Source of the DNA: Paenibacillus sp. V4I7
GTDB lineage: Bacteria > Bacillota > Bacilli > Paenibacillales > NBRC-103111
Reading direction: 5' to 3'
NCBI RefSeq assembly: GCF_030817275.1
Contig: NZ_JAUSZD010000002.1
Coordinates: 7,848,501-7,912,500, forward strand
Length of the DNA: 64,000 nucleotides
In this document: in pieces, positions 53,613-62,171 of the stretch
How the letters are laid out: every line of letters begins with the position of its first letter
Numbering within the stretch: the stretch's first letter is position 1
Translations under genes and position numbers: made by a program
Notes under the pieces: model-generated
Seen by the model: only the letters and a program-made list of their open reading frames with translations
Database searches by the model: none
Told to the model about the DNA's origin: nothing

Positions 53613-54239
53613 ATGGCACTCAAGAAAGCAATGATTATCGTTCACAAGGGAAGCAAAACAGAAAATGTTCAAGTGATGTTCAATCCGGGTGAGTATACCC
53701 TGGACACGAATAACAGCTATTCTTGGAAAACAGTGCCGGGTCTGTCCATGCCCATCGCTCAATTCGTTAGCGGAGGGACAACGACGCTGTCCATGGATTT
53801 TTTCTTTGATACTTATGAGAAAGGGACGGACGTCCGTCTGCTTACGAAGAAAATCTCAGGCCTCTTGGATGTCGAGAAGGAGATTCATGCACCGCCGCTT
53901 TGCCGGTTTGTATGGGGTTCTCTGGACTTCAAGGGAGTAGTTGTGGCGGTTAATCAGCACTTCACGATGTTTCTGGAAACCGGAGTTCCGGTTCGTGCCA
54001 AGCTGAAAGTGACCTTTAAATCTACGCTGAGCAAGAAAGACCAGCTTAAGCAGATACCTCGCCATTCGGCCGACAGGACGAAGCTGAAGATGCTGAATCA
54101 AGGGGAACAGCTTTGGATGATTGCAGCAACTGAATATGAGGATCCAACCTTATGGCGGGAAATCGCCAAAGCCAACCAGATTGATAATCCAATGAAAGTC
54201 GCAACGGGACGCCGCATTTCAGTTCCGAGGCTGGATTAA
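53613..54239 (+). CDS. eCIS LysM-domain tube-spike adaptor (Pvc7-like)
   Basis: A 208-residue protein with an N-terminal gp53-like beta domain (VQVMFNPGEYTLDTNNSYSW at about 19-38) and a C-terminal LysM-type fold (about 160-207: EQLWMIAATEYEDPTLWREI, ending GRRISVPRLD). It should link the spike hub to the first tube ring; the LysM fold here is structural rather than wall-binding. AAAGGA precedes the ATG. Confidence 0.9.
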   Translation: MALKKAMIIVHKGSKTENVQVMFNPGEYTLDTNNSYSWKTVPGLSMPIAQFVSGGTTTLSMDFFFDTYEKGTDVRLLTKKISGLLDVEKEIHAPPLCRFVWGSLDFKGVVVAVNQHFTMFLETGVPVRAKLKVTFKSTLSKKDQLKQIPRHSADRTKLKMLNQGEQLWMIAATEYEDPTLWREIAKANQIDNPMKVATGRRISVPRLD

Positions 54240-54243
54240 GCCG

Positions 54244-55332
54244 ATGCCCTTAGAATTAGAAACAAGCTCCTTTCCCTATGACGACTTGGCCAAAAAGTAC
54301 AAAGATTTTTATGCGCCTTCCTATCTAATTAGCGTAGATGGAACGAAAATATCGGACACGATCGCCATTGATATTCTTCGCGTTGAAACGTCTATCGATG
54401 GAACCGCAGACTCCTTTTCATTTCGGATTGCGAATGCGTACGATATTACAAATAATGAGTTCCAGTGGCTGTCTACGTTCTCTTTAGGCAAAGCCATTGA
54501 GATCAGTTTAGGGTATGTAGACAAAATGACCGCTGTATTTTCGGGACATATTACATCCGTTGTTGTTGATTTCCCGGAAGAGGGTGCTCCTGGCCTCGTC
54601 GTGCGGGGGATGGACATATCTTATCTCATGATGAAAGGTGCCAAATCTCGTTCGTGGAATAAGAAGAAATATAGTGATGTTGTTGAGGAAATCGCCAAAA
54701 CGTATGGCTTCAAAACACATATTGATGCAACGACGACGGAATTTCCTGCGCTTTCGCAGAGTCAGATTAATGACTATCACTTTATTCAAAATTTAGCTAA
54801 CTTGGTTAACTATGATTTCTTTGTTGTGGGGAAGAATTTATATTTCCGTAAGCCGCTCACGGCGATGACAGCAGTGATGACGCTGGAAATGGGAAAAATG
54901 CTCCGCAGTCTAATGATTGATATGAACTTAGCCGAGCAAATTACGGGTGTAACCGTTCGTGCCTGGGATAATAAAGAGCTGAAAGTAATTGAAGGTAAAT
55001 CGGCCAGCGTTACGAAGCTCGGTTCCAACAGCAAGACAGGCAAGGATATCTTGGCATCTAAAGGTGATTTCATCGAGCATATGTATACGAATGTGTCCTC
55101 TGTGGAAGAAGCGAAAAGCTATGCAAATGCGATTCTGAATCGCCGGGCCATGAAGTTGATTAGCGGTAACGGGGAATGTATCGGGATTCCTGAAATTCGC
55201 GCCGGGCGCTATATCAAACTCAGTGGTGTTGGGAAAACATTCGACCAGACTTACTATATTACCGGGGCTATACACATTTTTGACGATGAAGGCTATACAA
55301 CTCGGTTTCAGCTGGGGGGAAATGCGGTCTAA
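54244..55332 (+). CDS. eCIS spike hub, first half (phage late control D-like)
   Basis: A 362-residue protein matching the gpD/gp27-like hub domain of VgrG and Pvc8 (PSYLISVDGTKI, IDILRVETSIDGTADSFSF near residues 22-60). It ends with the fold LSGVGKTFDQTYYITGAIH typical of these hubs. The spike gene follows with a TAATG overlap. In PVC the two halves are one protein, so the VgrG-like spike is split here. Confidence 0.9.
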   Translation: MPLELETSSFPYDDLAKKYKDFYAPSYLISVDGTKISDTIAIDILRVETSIDGTADSFSFRIANAYDITNNEFQWLSTFSLGKAIEISLGYVDKMTAVFSGHITSVVVDFPEEGAPGLVVRGMDISYLMMKGAKSRSWNKKKYSDVVEEIAKTYGFKTHIDATTTEFPALSQSQINDYHFIQNLANLVNYDFFVVGKNLYFRKPLTAMTAVMTLEMGKMLRSLMIDMNLAEQITGVTVRAWDNKELKVIEGKSASVTKLGSNSKTGKDILASKGDFIEHMYTNVSSVEEAKSYANAILNRRAMKLISGNGECIGIPEIRAGRYIKLSGVGKTFDQTYYITGAIHIFDDEGYTTRFQLGGNAV

Positions 55333-56057
55333 TGTTCAAAACTCCCGATATTACGATAGGTGGCGTGTCCGATTTTGCCAGTCAGAAATTTGGTGGCGTT
55401 ATGGTTGCCATTGTAACGAATAATACCGATCCTGATAAAATGGGGCGAGTGAAGCTCAAGCTGTCCATGCAGGAAACAGAGACCGAAACGGACTGGGTTC
55501 GCATCGCGACGTTAATGGGCGGCAATAATATGGGCAGTCTTTTTATCCCGGAAGTGAATGATGAGGTTTTAGTTGCTTTCCATCTGGGAGAACTCCGCCA
55601 GCCCTACGTCATAGGAATGCTGTGGAATCCGAAGAATAAGCCGCCTGCGCCCGCGGAGAAAAATGATCTGCGCATGATTAAAACACGCTCTGGCCATGAA
55701 TTATCGTTCAATGATAAAAGCGGTGATGAGAGCATTACGATTAAGACGAAAAAGGGCCAAATTATTGAATTGAAGGATAAAGATGATAGTATTTCGATCG
55801 CGGATTCAAGTGGGAATAACAAGATTTTGATCAAAGGCGGATCTGCGAATGAAATTTCGGTTGTCAGCCAAACTTCGAAGATCACCTTGAACGCCAAAGG
55901 CGAGGTCAGTATGGAGAGCACGAAGGAAATCAAAATCAAATCCACCCAAATTAGCATAGAAGCTTCTGCCACGATGGCTCTGAAGGCTGGGGCAACACTG
56001 GATCTGAAGTCCGACGGCATCATTAATATTAAAGGCAGTATGGTCAAAATCAATTAA
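55332..56057 (+). CDS. eCIS spike tip, second half (gpV/gp5-like)
   Basis: A 241-residue protein with an OB-fold domain (GVMVAIVTNNTDPDKMGRVK near residue 18, then LFIPEVNDEVLVAF and YVIGMLWNP) and a C-terminal repetitive beta-helix (about 110-240), rich in alternating hydrophobic residues such as IKSTQISIEASATMALKA. Three copies would form the needle. No PAAR tip gene is seen in the window. Confidence 0.9.
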   Translation: MFKTPDITIGGVSDFASQKFGGVMVAIVTNNTDPDKMGRVKLKLSMQETETETDWVRIATLMGGNNMGSLFIPEVNDEVLVAFHLGELRQPYVIGMLWNPKNKPPAPAEKNDLRMIKTRSGHELSFNDKSGDESITIKTKKGQIIELKDKDDSISIADSSGNNKILIKGGSANEISVVSQTSKITLNAKGEVSMESTKEIKIKSTQISIEASATMALKAGATLDLKSDGIINIKGSMVKIN

Positions 56058-56075
56058 CGAGAGGAGCGTGGCGAG

Positions 56076-56477
56076 GTGTCGGAGGCATTTTTGGGACGAG
56101 GCTGGAAATTCCCCATTCAGGTCGATCCTGCAACAGGTCGAATCCGCATGTCTGAGTATGAGGAAGACATCGCCGAAGCGATCCGCGTTATTCTGGGGAC
56201 CACACAAGGGGAGCGGGTTATGCGCCCGAGTTTTGGATGCGGAGTTCAGGAATTTATTTTCGGATTAACGGACGATACAACGCTTCATTTGCTTCAAAGC
56301 AATATTCAAGAAGCCATTCGGAACTGGGAACCTAGGGTTCACGAAGTTGATGTACAAGCCATTCCGGAAGCAGATGACCCTGCTAAGGTGATGATTCATA
56401 TTTCTTATTTGGTACGTACGACGAATAACTTATTTAACCAAGTCTATCCGTTTTATTTATTTGAAGGATCGAAATAG
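56076..56477 (+). CDS. eCIS baseplate protein, gp25-like (Pvc9-like)
   Basis: A 133-residue gp25/lysozyme-like wedge protein that starts sheath assembly. The pattern LGTTQGERVMRPSFGCGVQEFIF (second half near residue 50) is diagnostic. GTG start follows GAGAGGAG. It is followed by the large baseplate gene, 53 bases on. Confidence 0.92.
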   Translation: MSEAFLGRGWKFPIQVDPATGRIRMSEYEEDIAEAIRVILGTTQGERVMRPSFGCGVQEFIFGLTDDTTLHLLQSNIQEAIRNWEPRVHEVDVQAIPEADDPAKVMIHISYLVRTTNNLFNQVYPFYLFEGSK

Positions 56478-56530
56478 AGAGAGGCTGGCTGCGGAAGCGA
56501 TGACGACACGTACAGAGAGGAGGTGGAGCT

Positions 56531-59500
56531 GTGCAACCTCCCAAAATTGATTCTAGAGATTTACTCGATTTGATCGCGCAAATGAAGGAAATGGCACCAT
56601 ACTATACGCCCGAGTGGCGGTTTACGCCTGACAATCCGGACCCGGGTTCTGCGTTGTTCTTGATGTTTGCTGATATGTTTCATGACAATATCAAACGGTT
56701 GAACCGAGTGCCCACGAAAAATTTGATATCGTTCCTCAATATGTTCGATGTTACGCTGCTTCCGGCACGTCCTGCCCGAAGTTACTTGACGTTTGCGCTG
56801 AACGAGGGTACGAAGGAATCCGTGTTCATCTCGGCAGGCACACAAGTTGCCGCTGCAGCAGAGGAAGGCAGCATCCTGTATGAGACCGCTCGTAGCGCGT
56901 TATTGACTCCTGCGCTGCTTACGGATGTGTACATGACGAGCCGGAAACAGGATATGATTATTCGTGTATCCGATGAGTTCGTCACGGCATCCCGGCAAGG
57001 ATACGCAGCGCCGACGGCGCTTTTCCGTTTGCAGGATGGCGACAATTTACAGGAGCATGCCATTTATTTGGAGCACAGCTCTCTTTTCACCGTGTATAAT
57101 ACGGCACGTATCGAAATCGAATTCCGTAACTCGAAGCGGCGTTTTGATGAACTTTCGATGTCCAGCCAACTAGCGGATCCCGAGCTAACCGAGTGGCTGT
57201 ATGCCACAGAGGAAGGCTGGAGGGCTTTTGACCACGTAGAGGCTAGAGGTAATAGGGTTATTTTATTGAAAGCAGTCGCGGGTGAGATAGCACTCCAAGC
57301 AGTGAACGGGGCATCCGGACGCTGGATACAATGCCGTTTAATGCCGCTCGTAAGCGGAGGTAAAACGCTGGCTGACAGCAGGATGTCCATGGACCATATT
57401 TCATTTAAAACCGATTATGTCGATACACTGGAAACAGGTGGCGTTCGGCCTGATCAGATGTTTTACAATGATATTGGCGCGGACCCATCGGGGTTTTATC
57501 CGTTTGGTGATCAGTTTGCACTTTATGGTTCTTTTTACATCGGAAGTCAGGAAGTATTTTCGAAAAAAGACGGCGATATTAAGCTGGGCTTTGGGCTGCA
57601 AGCGATTCAGAATCGGTTTCAGCCGGAGCTGACGGAACAAGTCGATTGGAAAATGGTGATGAAAAAATCCAAGTTCGATAAGCCGCCAGTTACTCACGTC
57701 ACCGTTCTGGAGGTTGCTTGGGAGTATTGGAATGGAGCAACTTGGTTACGGCTGGATGTGGGGAAGGAAGCAGAGAAGCTGTTTTATTATCCGCAGGAGC
57801 AGAAGGTACGCAAAGAAATTCACTTTCGCTGTCCGGATGATCTAGAAGCGACATATGTGAACGGCAACGAAAACCGCTGGATCCGAGCGAGGATTTTACA
57901 TATTGAGAATGCATATGTGGCACAAGCGATCTATCTTTCACCTTGGGTGGATGATGTATCCTTAACCTATCAGTATGAAGATCGTCTGTATCCAGCCGAA
58001 CGTTGCTTAGCTCTGAATAATACGGTGTTTGAGGATCGGACTCGGCATAGCCGTCAGTTGGAGGGCGGATTTGAGCTCTTTCAACCATTGGAGGGCCGTC
58101 ATCCTGCCTTGCATCTTTCTTTTGATACACCGCCTGTAAAAGGCCCGATAGCGATGTTCGTCTCAGTGAAACAACAGCGGTTCTCGGAGCAGGACATGCC
58201 ATTACTAGAATGGGAGTATTTGCGAGCTAGTTTGATGCCGGGAAGTCTTCCCGAATGGGCTGCACTCAAAGTTATTGATGATACGAACGGTTTGACCCAG
58301 AGCGGTACCGTGCAATTCGTAGGTCCATCTGATTTTACTGGAGCGTCATTGTTTGGCAAAGAAGGCTACTGGATTCGTGCTGTTAATCGTGATGATAAAT
58401 ATGATGATAGTTCCGGTCGGATACAAATTCCTACCATTCAGGGTCTGTACATGAATACGGTTCAAGTGCTTCAGCAGGAGACGATTATCGGGGAAATTCC
58501 CGATTCCAAAGGGCTTGAAGAAACGGAATACCAGCTCAGCAGAAGCGGGATTGTCTCCGAAGAGGTATGGGTGGATGAGACGGAGTTTGTGACAGAAGAG
58601 GAAATCGCTGAGTACGAACGTACGGGAGTGCCTCTTATGGAAATAAGTCGAGATTCCGAAGGAAACTTACTTCAACTTTGGGTTCGTTGGACAGCGGTTC
58701 GCCAGATGGCGGATTCCGGCAACCGGGATCGTCATTATATGATCGATCGTACGTTTGGACGCATTCGTGTAGGCGATGGTATCCATGGCATGCGACCGCC
58801 AAAGGGTGGGCTGGAGCAGCTGAAGGTAACTTACCAAGTTACGTCCGGACAAATCGGAAACGTAGGGGCTCGGCAAATTAACCAGATGCAGGACTCTATT
58901 GCGTTTGTCGGTGAGGTTTTTAACCCAGAACCAGCGTCAGGCGGCTGCCAAGCTGAAAAGCTGGAGTCGGCCTTGCAGCGCGGTCCAGAATTGCTGAAGC
59001 ATCGGGACCGGGCAGTATCGTCCAAAGATTACGAGTGGCTGGCGCGTGAGGCTTATCCGAACATTGCCAAAGTCACTTGCATCCCGAATCGGAACGCCTA
59101 TATGCACAAAGAAATCGGGGCTATGACTTTAGTGGTACTGCCAAAAGAAGGGCAGAAGGGAAGCTCCGCGTTTCCAGAGCTGAAGAAGCAGGTGGAGAGG
59201 TATATTCTACAACGGGCTTCCAGCCTGGTTGCTTTCCCGGAACGATTGCAAGTGATTGAGCCGGTCTATATGGAAATTTCCGTTTCGGCGATCGTGGCCG
59301 TTGAGGGAATGGAGGCTGTAGTAGCTACCGAAATTCAGGCGATTGAGAAGCTGAACCGTTTCCTCGATCCGCTAACCGGCAATTTCGACGGCAAAGGCTG
59401 GCAAATCGGCCAGCAAATCCACCCCTCCGTGTTCTACGCGTTGTTGAAATCAATTCGAGTGATCAGTCATGTAGAGAAGCTTTACATGACCGTATACAAG

Positions 59501-59605
59501 ATTGAGGACGGCGAGCGTACGGAACTTGACGTGAACCGCCTTCCGGCGCTCCCGCACGGGATCATTGTGAGCGGTAAGCACAAGGTTGTTGTGAACGCGT
59601 TGTAG
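56531..59605 (+). CDS. eCIS large baseplate protein, J-like (Pvc11-like)
   Basis: A 1,024-residue baseplate wedge component. The N-terminus (YYTPEWRFTPDNPDPGSALF) is typical of putative eCIS baseplate assembly proteins, and a baseplate J-like domain covers about 720-1,020 (GRIRVGDGIHGMRPP, VSSKDYEWLAREAYPNIAKV). GTG start follows GGAGGTGG. It should dimerise around gp25 to form the ring contacted by the sheath. Confidence 0.9.
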   Translation: MQPPKIDSRDLLDLIAQMKEMAPYYTPEWRFTPDNPDPGSALFLMFADMFHDNIKRLNRVPTKNLISFLNMFDVTLLPARPARSYLTFALNEGTKESVFISAGTQVAAAAEEGSILYETARSALLTPALLTDVYMTSRKQDMIIRVSDEFVTASRQGYAAPTALFRLQDGDNLQEHAIYLEHSSLFTVYNTARIEIEFRNSKRRFDELSMSSQLADPELTEWLYATEEGWRAFDHVEARGNRVILLKAVAGEIALQAVNGASGRWIQCRLMPLVSGGKTLADSRMSMDHISFKTDYVDTLETGGVRPDQMFYNDIGADPSGFYPFGDQFALYGSFYIGSQEVFSKKDGDIKLGFGLQAIQNRFQPELTEQVDWKMVMKKSKFDKPPVTHVTVLEVAWEYWNGATWLRLDVGKEAEKLFYYPQEQKVRKEIHFRCPDDLEATYVNGNENRWIRARILHIENAYVAQAIYLSPWVDDVSLTYQYEDRLYPAERCLALNNTVFEDRTRHSRQLEGGFELFQPLEGRHPALHLSFDTPPVKGPIAMFVSVKQQRFSEQDMPLLEWEYLRASLMPGSLPEWAALKVIDDTNGLTQSGTVQFVGPSDFTGASLFGKEGYWIRAVNRDDKYDDSSGRIQIPTIQGLYMNTVQVLQQETIIGEIPDSKGLEETEYQLSRSGIVSEEVWVDETEFVTEEEIAEYERTGVPLMEISRDSEGNLLQLWVRWTAVRQMADSGNRDRHYMIDRTFGRIRVGDGIHGMRPPKGGLEQLKVTYQVTSGQIGNVGARQINQMQDSIAFVGEVFNPEPASGGCQAEKLESALQRGPELLKHRDRAVSSKDYEWLAREAYPNIAKVTCIPNRNAYMHKEIGAMTLVVLPKEGQKGSSAFPELKKQVERYILQRASSLVAFPERLQVIEPVYMEISVSAIVAVEGMEAVVATEIQAIEKLNRFLDPLTGNFDGKGWQIGQQIHPSVFYALLKSIRVISHVEKLYMTVYKIEDGERTELDVNRLPALPHGIIVSGKHKVVVNAL

Positions 59606-59907
59606 TGAGGAGAGACTCCGTACCCTTACTCCCACCAGCATCAAGTGAGTTAGTCTTGTTGATGAGGGGTTTTCGGCAAATAAGAGTCTTTAAAGACTGC
59701 TATTTTTGTTTTTAACCTAGATTTGCTGTAATAGAAGCCTCTAGAGACTCTTATTTCAGCAATATCATATAAAAAGATGGGATTTAACAGAAATAAGGGT
59801 CCTTAGAGACTGCTAATCAGTAGCTCCAACGGAAAATAGCGATAATAGGAGCCTTTAGAGACTTCTATTTGGTGGGGGTTAGTAATAATCGAAGGAGGTG
59901 AGCACAA
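59606..59907. other. 302-bp gap inside the baseplate block
   Basis: This gap has no supported coding frame. It is filled with four imperfect palindromic repeats (59678-59870) and ends with the ribosome site of the next gene (AAGGAGGTGAG). A gap this long is unusual within this densely packed operon. Confidence 0.7.
59678..59870. repeat. Four copies of a 28-bp palindromic repeat
   Basis: Copies lie at 59678-59705, 59729-59756, 59791-59817 and 59843-59870, about 51-62 bases apart. Each reads close to AATARRAGYCTYTAGAGACT followed by NCTATTT, and is roughly self-complementary. They could form hairpins in mRNA or be remnants of a dispersed short element. Confidence 0.85.
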
Positions 59908-62142
59908 GTGCTGCCAATACCTAATTTGGATGATCGTATGTTTGAACAGATGGTGCTGGAGGCTCGGAAGTCGATACCGAAGCTTTTTCCGGAGTGGACG
60001 GATGAGAATGAACATGACCCGGGGATTACGCTGCTGGAATTGATGTCATGGATGACGGAGATGCAGCAGTATTACTTAAACCGGGTGACGGAGCGCAGTG
60101 AGCGGAAGTTTCTGAAACTGCTTGGGATTAGCCCTCGTGAAGCTGTATCCGCGGTTTGTGAGGTGGCGTTTGCTGGATTACAGCAGCAGCTTGTGCTCCC
60201 CAAGGGGACACCGCTACAAGCGATGGACCAGCTGTTCGAGACACTAGACACGGTGAATCTTGTACCTTCCGAGCTTGAAAAAGTGCTGGTCCGTACGGAA
60301 ACGGCGGCTGGTGATTTTACATCCAATAATCATGCTAAGATTGCTTATTATGCTTTTGGACCTGAAGCGCGTAAGGGCGCGCATTTGTATCTCGGTTTCG
60401 ATAGAGCGCTGCCTGAGCAAACGGAGATATCAATCTTTTTTAAGTTATTTGACCGCTATCCGGTAACCGTGGGTAACCGTGAAGATGGGACAACGCCGAT
60501 GATTTCTTCTGCAAAGGTGGCTTGGACGTTCGCGGGGGCTGAGCAGCAGAGGCAAAGCGAAAGCTGGCTGCCGATCGAGCAGATAAGCGACTCAACGGTT
60601 CATCTGTCGCAGAGCGGCGAGCTCCGTTTTCGGATCACGTCGGAGATGAAGCCGATTGCTCTTTACCCTGCGGATGATCGCAGCCGGTTCTGGATTTGCT
60701 GTACACTCGAGGAGGACGGCTATGAGCTGTCTCCGAAGATTGAGAAGGTTAGCCTCAATGCGGTGAAAGCGGCTGAGCAGGAAACCTTCAGCGAAGTTAC
60801 TGCTTTCAACAGCTCTGGAGAGCCTGATCAGAGCTTCGAGGTAAGCTCGTACCTCGCTTACAACGGCTTGCACACTGTGCAGGTGCAGGACGAGCAAGGG
60901 CACTGGCGCGACTGGCACATCGTCGCGGAGCTTGAGGATTGCGAGCCGGATGATCTCTGCTGCCAGCTGCAGCAGGACTCGGCTCTTCGCATCACCCGTC
61001 TGCGCTTTGGCGACGGGGTGAACGGGAGTATCCCGCCTCAGGGTCCGCAGCGGGTACGGCTCATTGCCTATACGGCCGAGTTCGACTATGGCCGTTTTGT
61101 CGGGGGCAGCAGAGGTCTGCCCGGGCAGACCTTTGAAATCAGCCGTGGCCGGATGTATAAGCCCAGCAGCATGCTGCTGCAGGTTGGCTATCGGCCACGT
61201 GGAGAGACTGACGTCGTTTGGGACGACTGGCAGTCCGTGGATGACTTCGATAATTCGAAGTCCACGGACAGGCATTACGTCTACGACGCTGCGGCAGGGA
61301 CGATCCGCTTCGGCAATAACGAAGCGGGTCTCACTCCGCCCAAGTCCGTGGAACCGAACATTCGGTTCCTGGCGCTGCAAGCGGGCGGGGGTGTGCGAGG
61401 CAACGTGAAGGATGGCCTCGTGACCGGCTTCACGAATACCAAAGGCGTGCGTGTGACGAATCCGTTCCCGGCGCGAGGCGGCCTCGAAGCGGAGACGCTC
61501 ACGCAGGCGAAGCTTCGCGTGCGGCGTGAGCTCGACACGCCGACGCGGGCCGTGACTGGCGAGGACTACGAGGCGATCACGAAGGCGACGCCGGGTCTGC
61601 GTGTCGCGCGTGTGAAGGCAATCCCGTTATACAAGCTAGGCATGCGGGATTATCCGAAGGTCAAAGCGCCCGCTCAGATGACCGTCGTGGTCGTGCCTTA
61701 CAGCGAGAGCGATAAGCCGAAAGCAGGCAAGGGTTTCTTGCAAACGATCAAGCAGCATCTAGATCGGCATCGTCTTTTGACCACAGAACTACATGTAATT
61801 CCCGCCGAATATATTAAAATAACGGTTCACGCTGTTGTGGTGATGGAGCCCAAGCACAAAGATGAACAGCGCCGAATTATGCAAGAGCTCAGACTATTAC
61901 TACAGCCGATGGATCATGGGCAAGGCTCGGAAGGCTGGCGTTTTGGCCGGACTGTCTATAAAGGCGATATTTATGGCGTTATTTCACGGATTAAAGGGGT
62001 TGTCTATGTGCAGGACATTTGGATAGATGCCGAGGGCACAGGCTTCCACAAGGATGGCGCTGGCGACATTCATATTCCGCCTTATGCCTTGGTCTATTCC
62101 GGTGATCATGAAGTGGAAACCATTAGCCAGACGGATTTATAA
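59908..62142 (+). CDS. eCIS second baseplate protein, J-like (Pvc12-like)
   Basis: A 744-residue baseplate component. The start PIPNLDDRMFEQMVLEAR and FPEWTDENEHDPGITLLEL are typical of the second large eCIS baseplate protein, followed by a J-like domain (about 440-740: GTIRFGNNEAG, AVTGEDYEAITKATPGLRV). GTG start follows AAGGAGGTGAG. It is separated from the first baseplate gene by the palindromic-repeat gap. Confidence 0.9.
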   Translation: MLPIPNLDDRMFEQMVLEARKSIPKLFPEWTDENEHDPGITLLELMSWMTEMQQYYLNRVTERSERKFLKLLGISPREAVSAVCEVAFAGLQQQLVLPKGTPLQAMDQLFETLDTVNLVPSELEKVLVRTETAAGDFTSNNHAKIAYYAFGPEARKGAHLYLGFDRALPEQTEISIFFKLFDRYPVTVGNREDGTTPMISSAKVAWTFAGAEQQRQSESWLPIEQISDSTVHLSQSGELRFRITSEMKPIALYPADDRSRFWICCTLEEDGYELSPKIEKVSLNAVKAAEQETFSEVTAFNSSGEPDQSFEVSSYLAYNGLHTVQVQDEQGHWRDWHIVAELEDCEPDDLCCQLQQDSALRITRLRFGDGVNGSIPPQGPQRVRLIAYTAEFDYGRFVGGSRGLPGQTFEISRGRMYKPSSMLLQVGYRPRGETDVVWDDWQSVDDFDNSKSTDRHYVYDAAAGTIRFGNNEAGLTPPKSVEPNIRFLALQAGGGVRGNVKDGLVTGFTNTKGVRVTNPFPARGGLEAETLTQAKLRVRRELDTPTRAVTGEDYEAITKATPGLRVARVKAIPLYKLGMRDYPKVKAPAQMTVVVVPYSESDKPKAGKGFLQTIKQHLDRHRLLTTELHVIPAEYIKITVHAVVVMEPKHKDEQRRIMQELRLLLQPMDHGQGSEGWRFGRTVYKGDIYGVISRIKGVVYVQDIWIDAEGTGFHKDGAGDIHIPPYALVYSGDHEVETISQTDL

Positions 62143-62171
62143 TCCTTATTTAGGAAAAGAGGTGTCGAACG

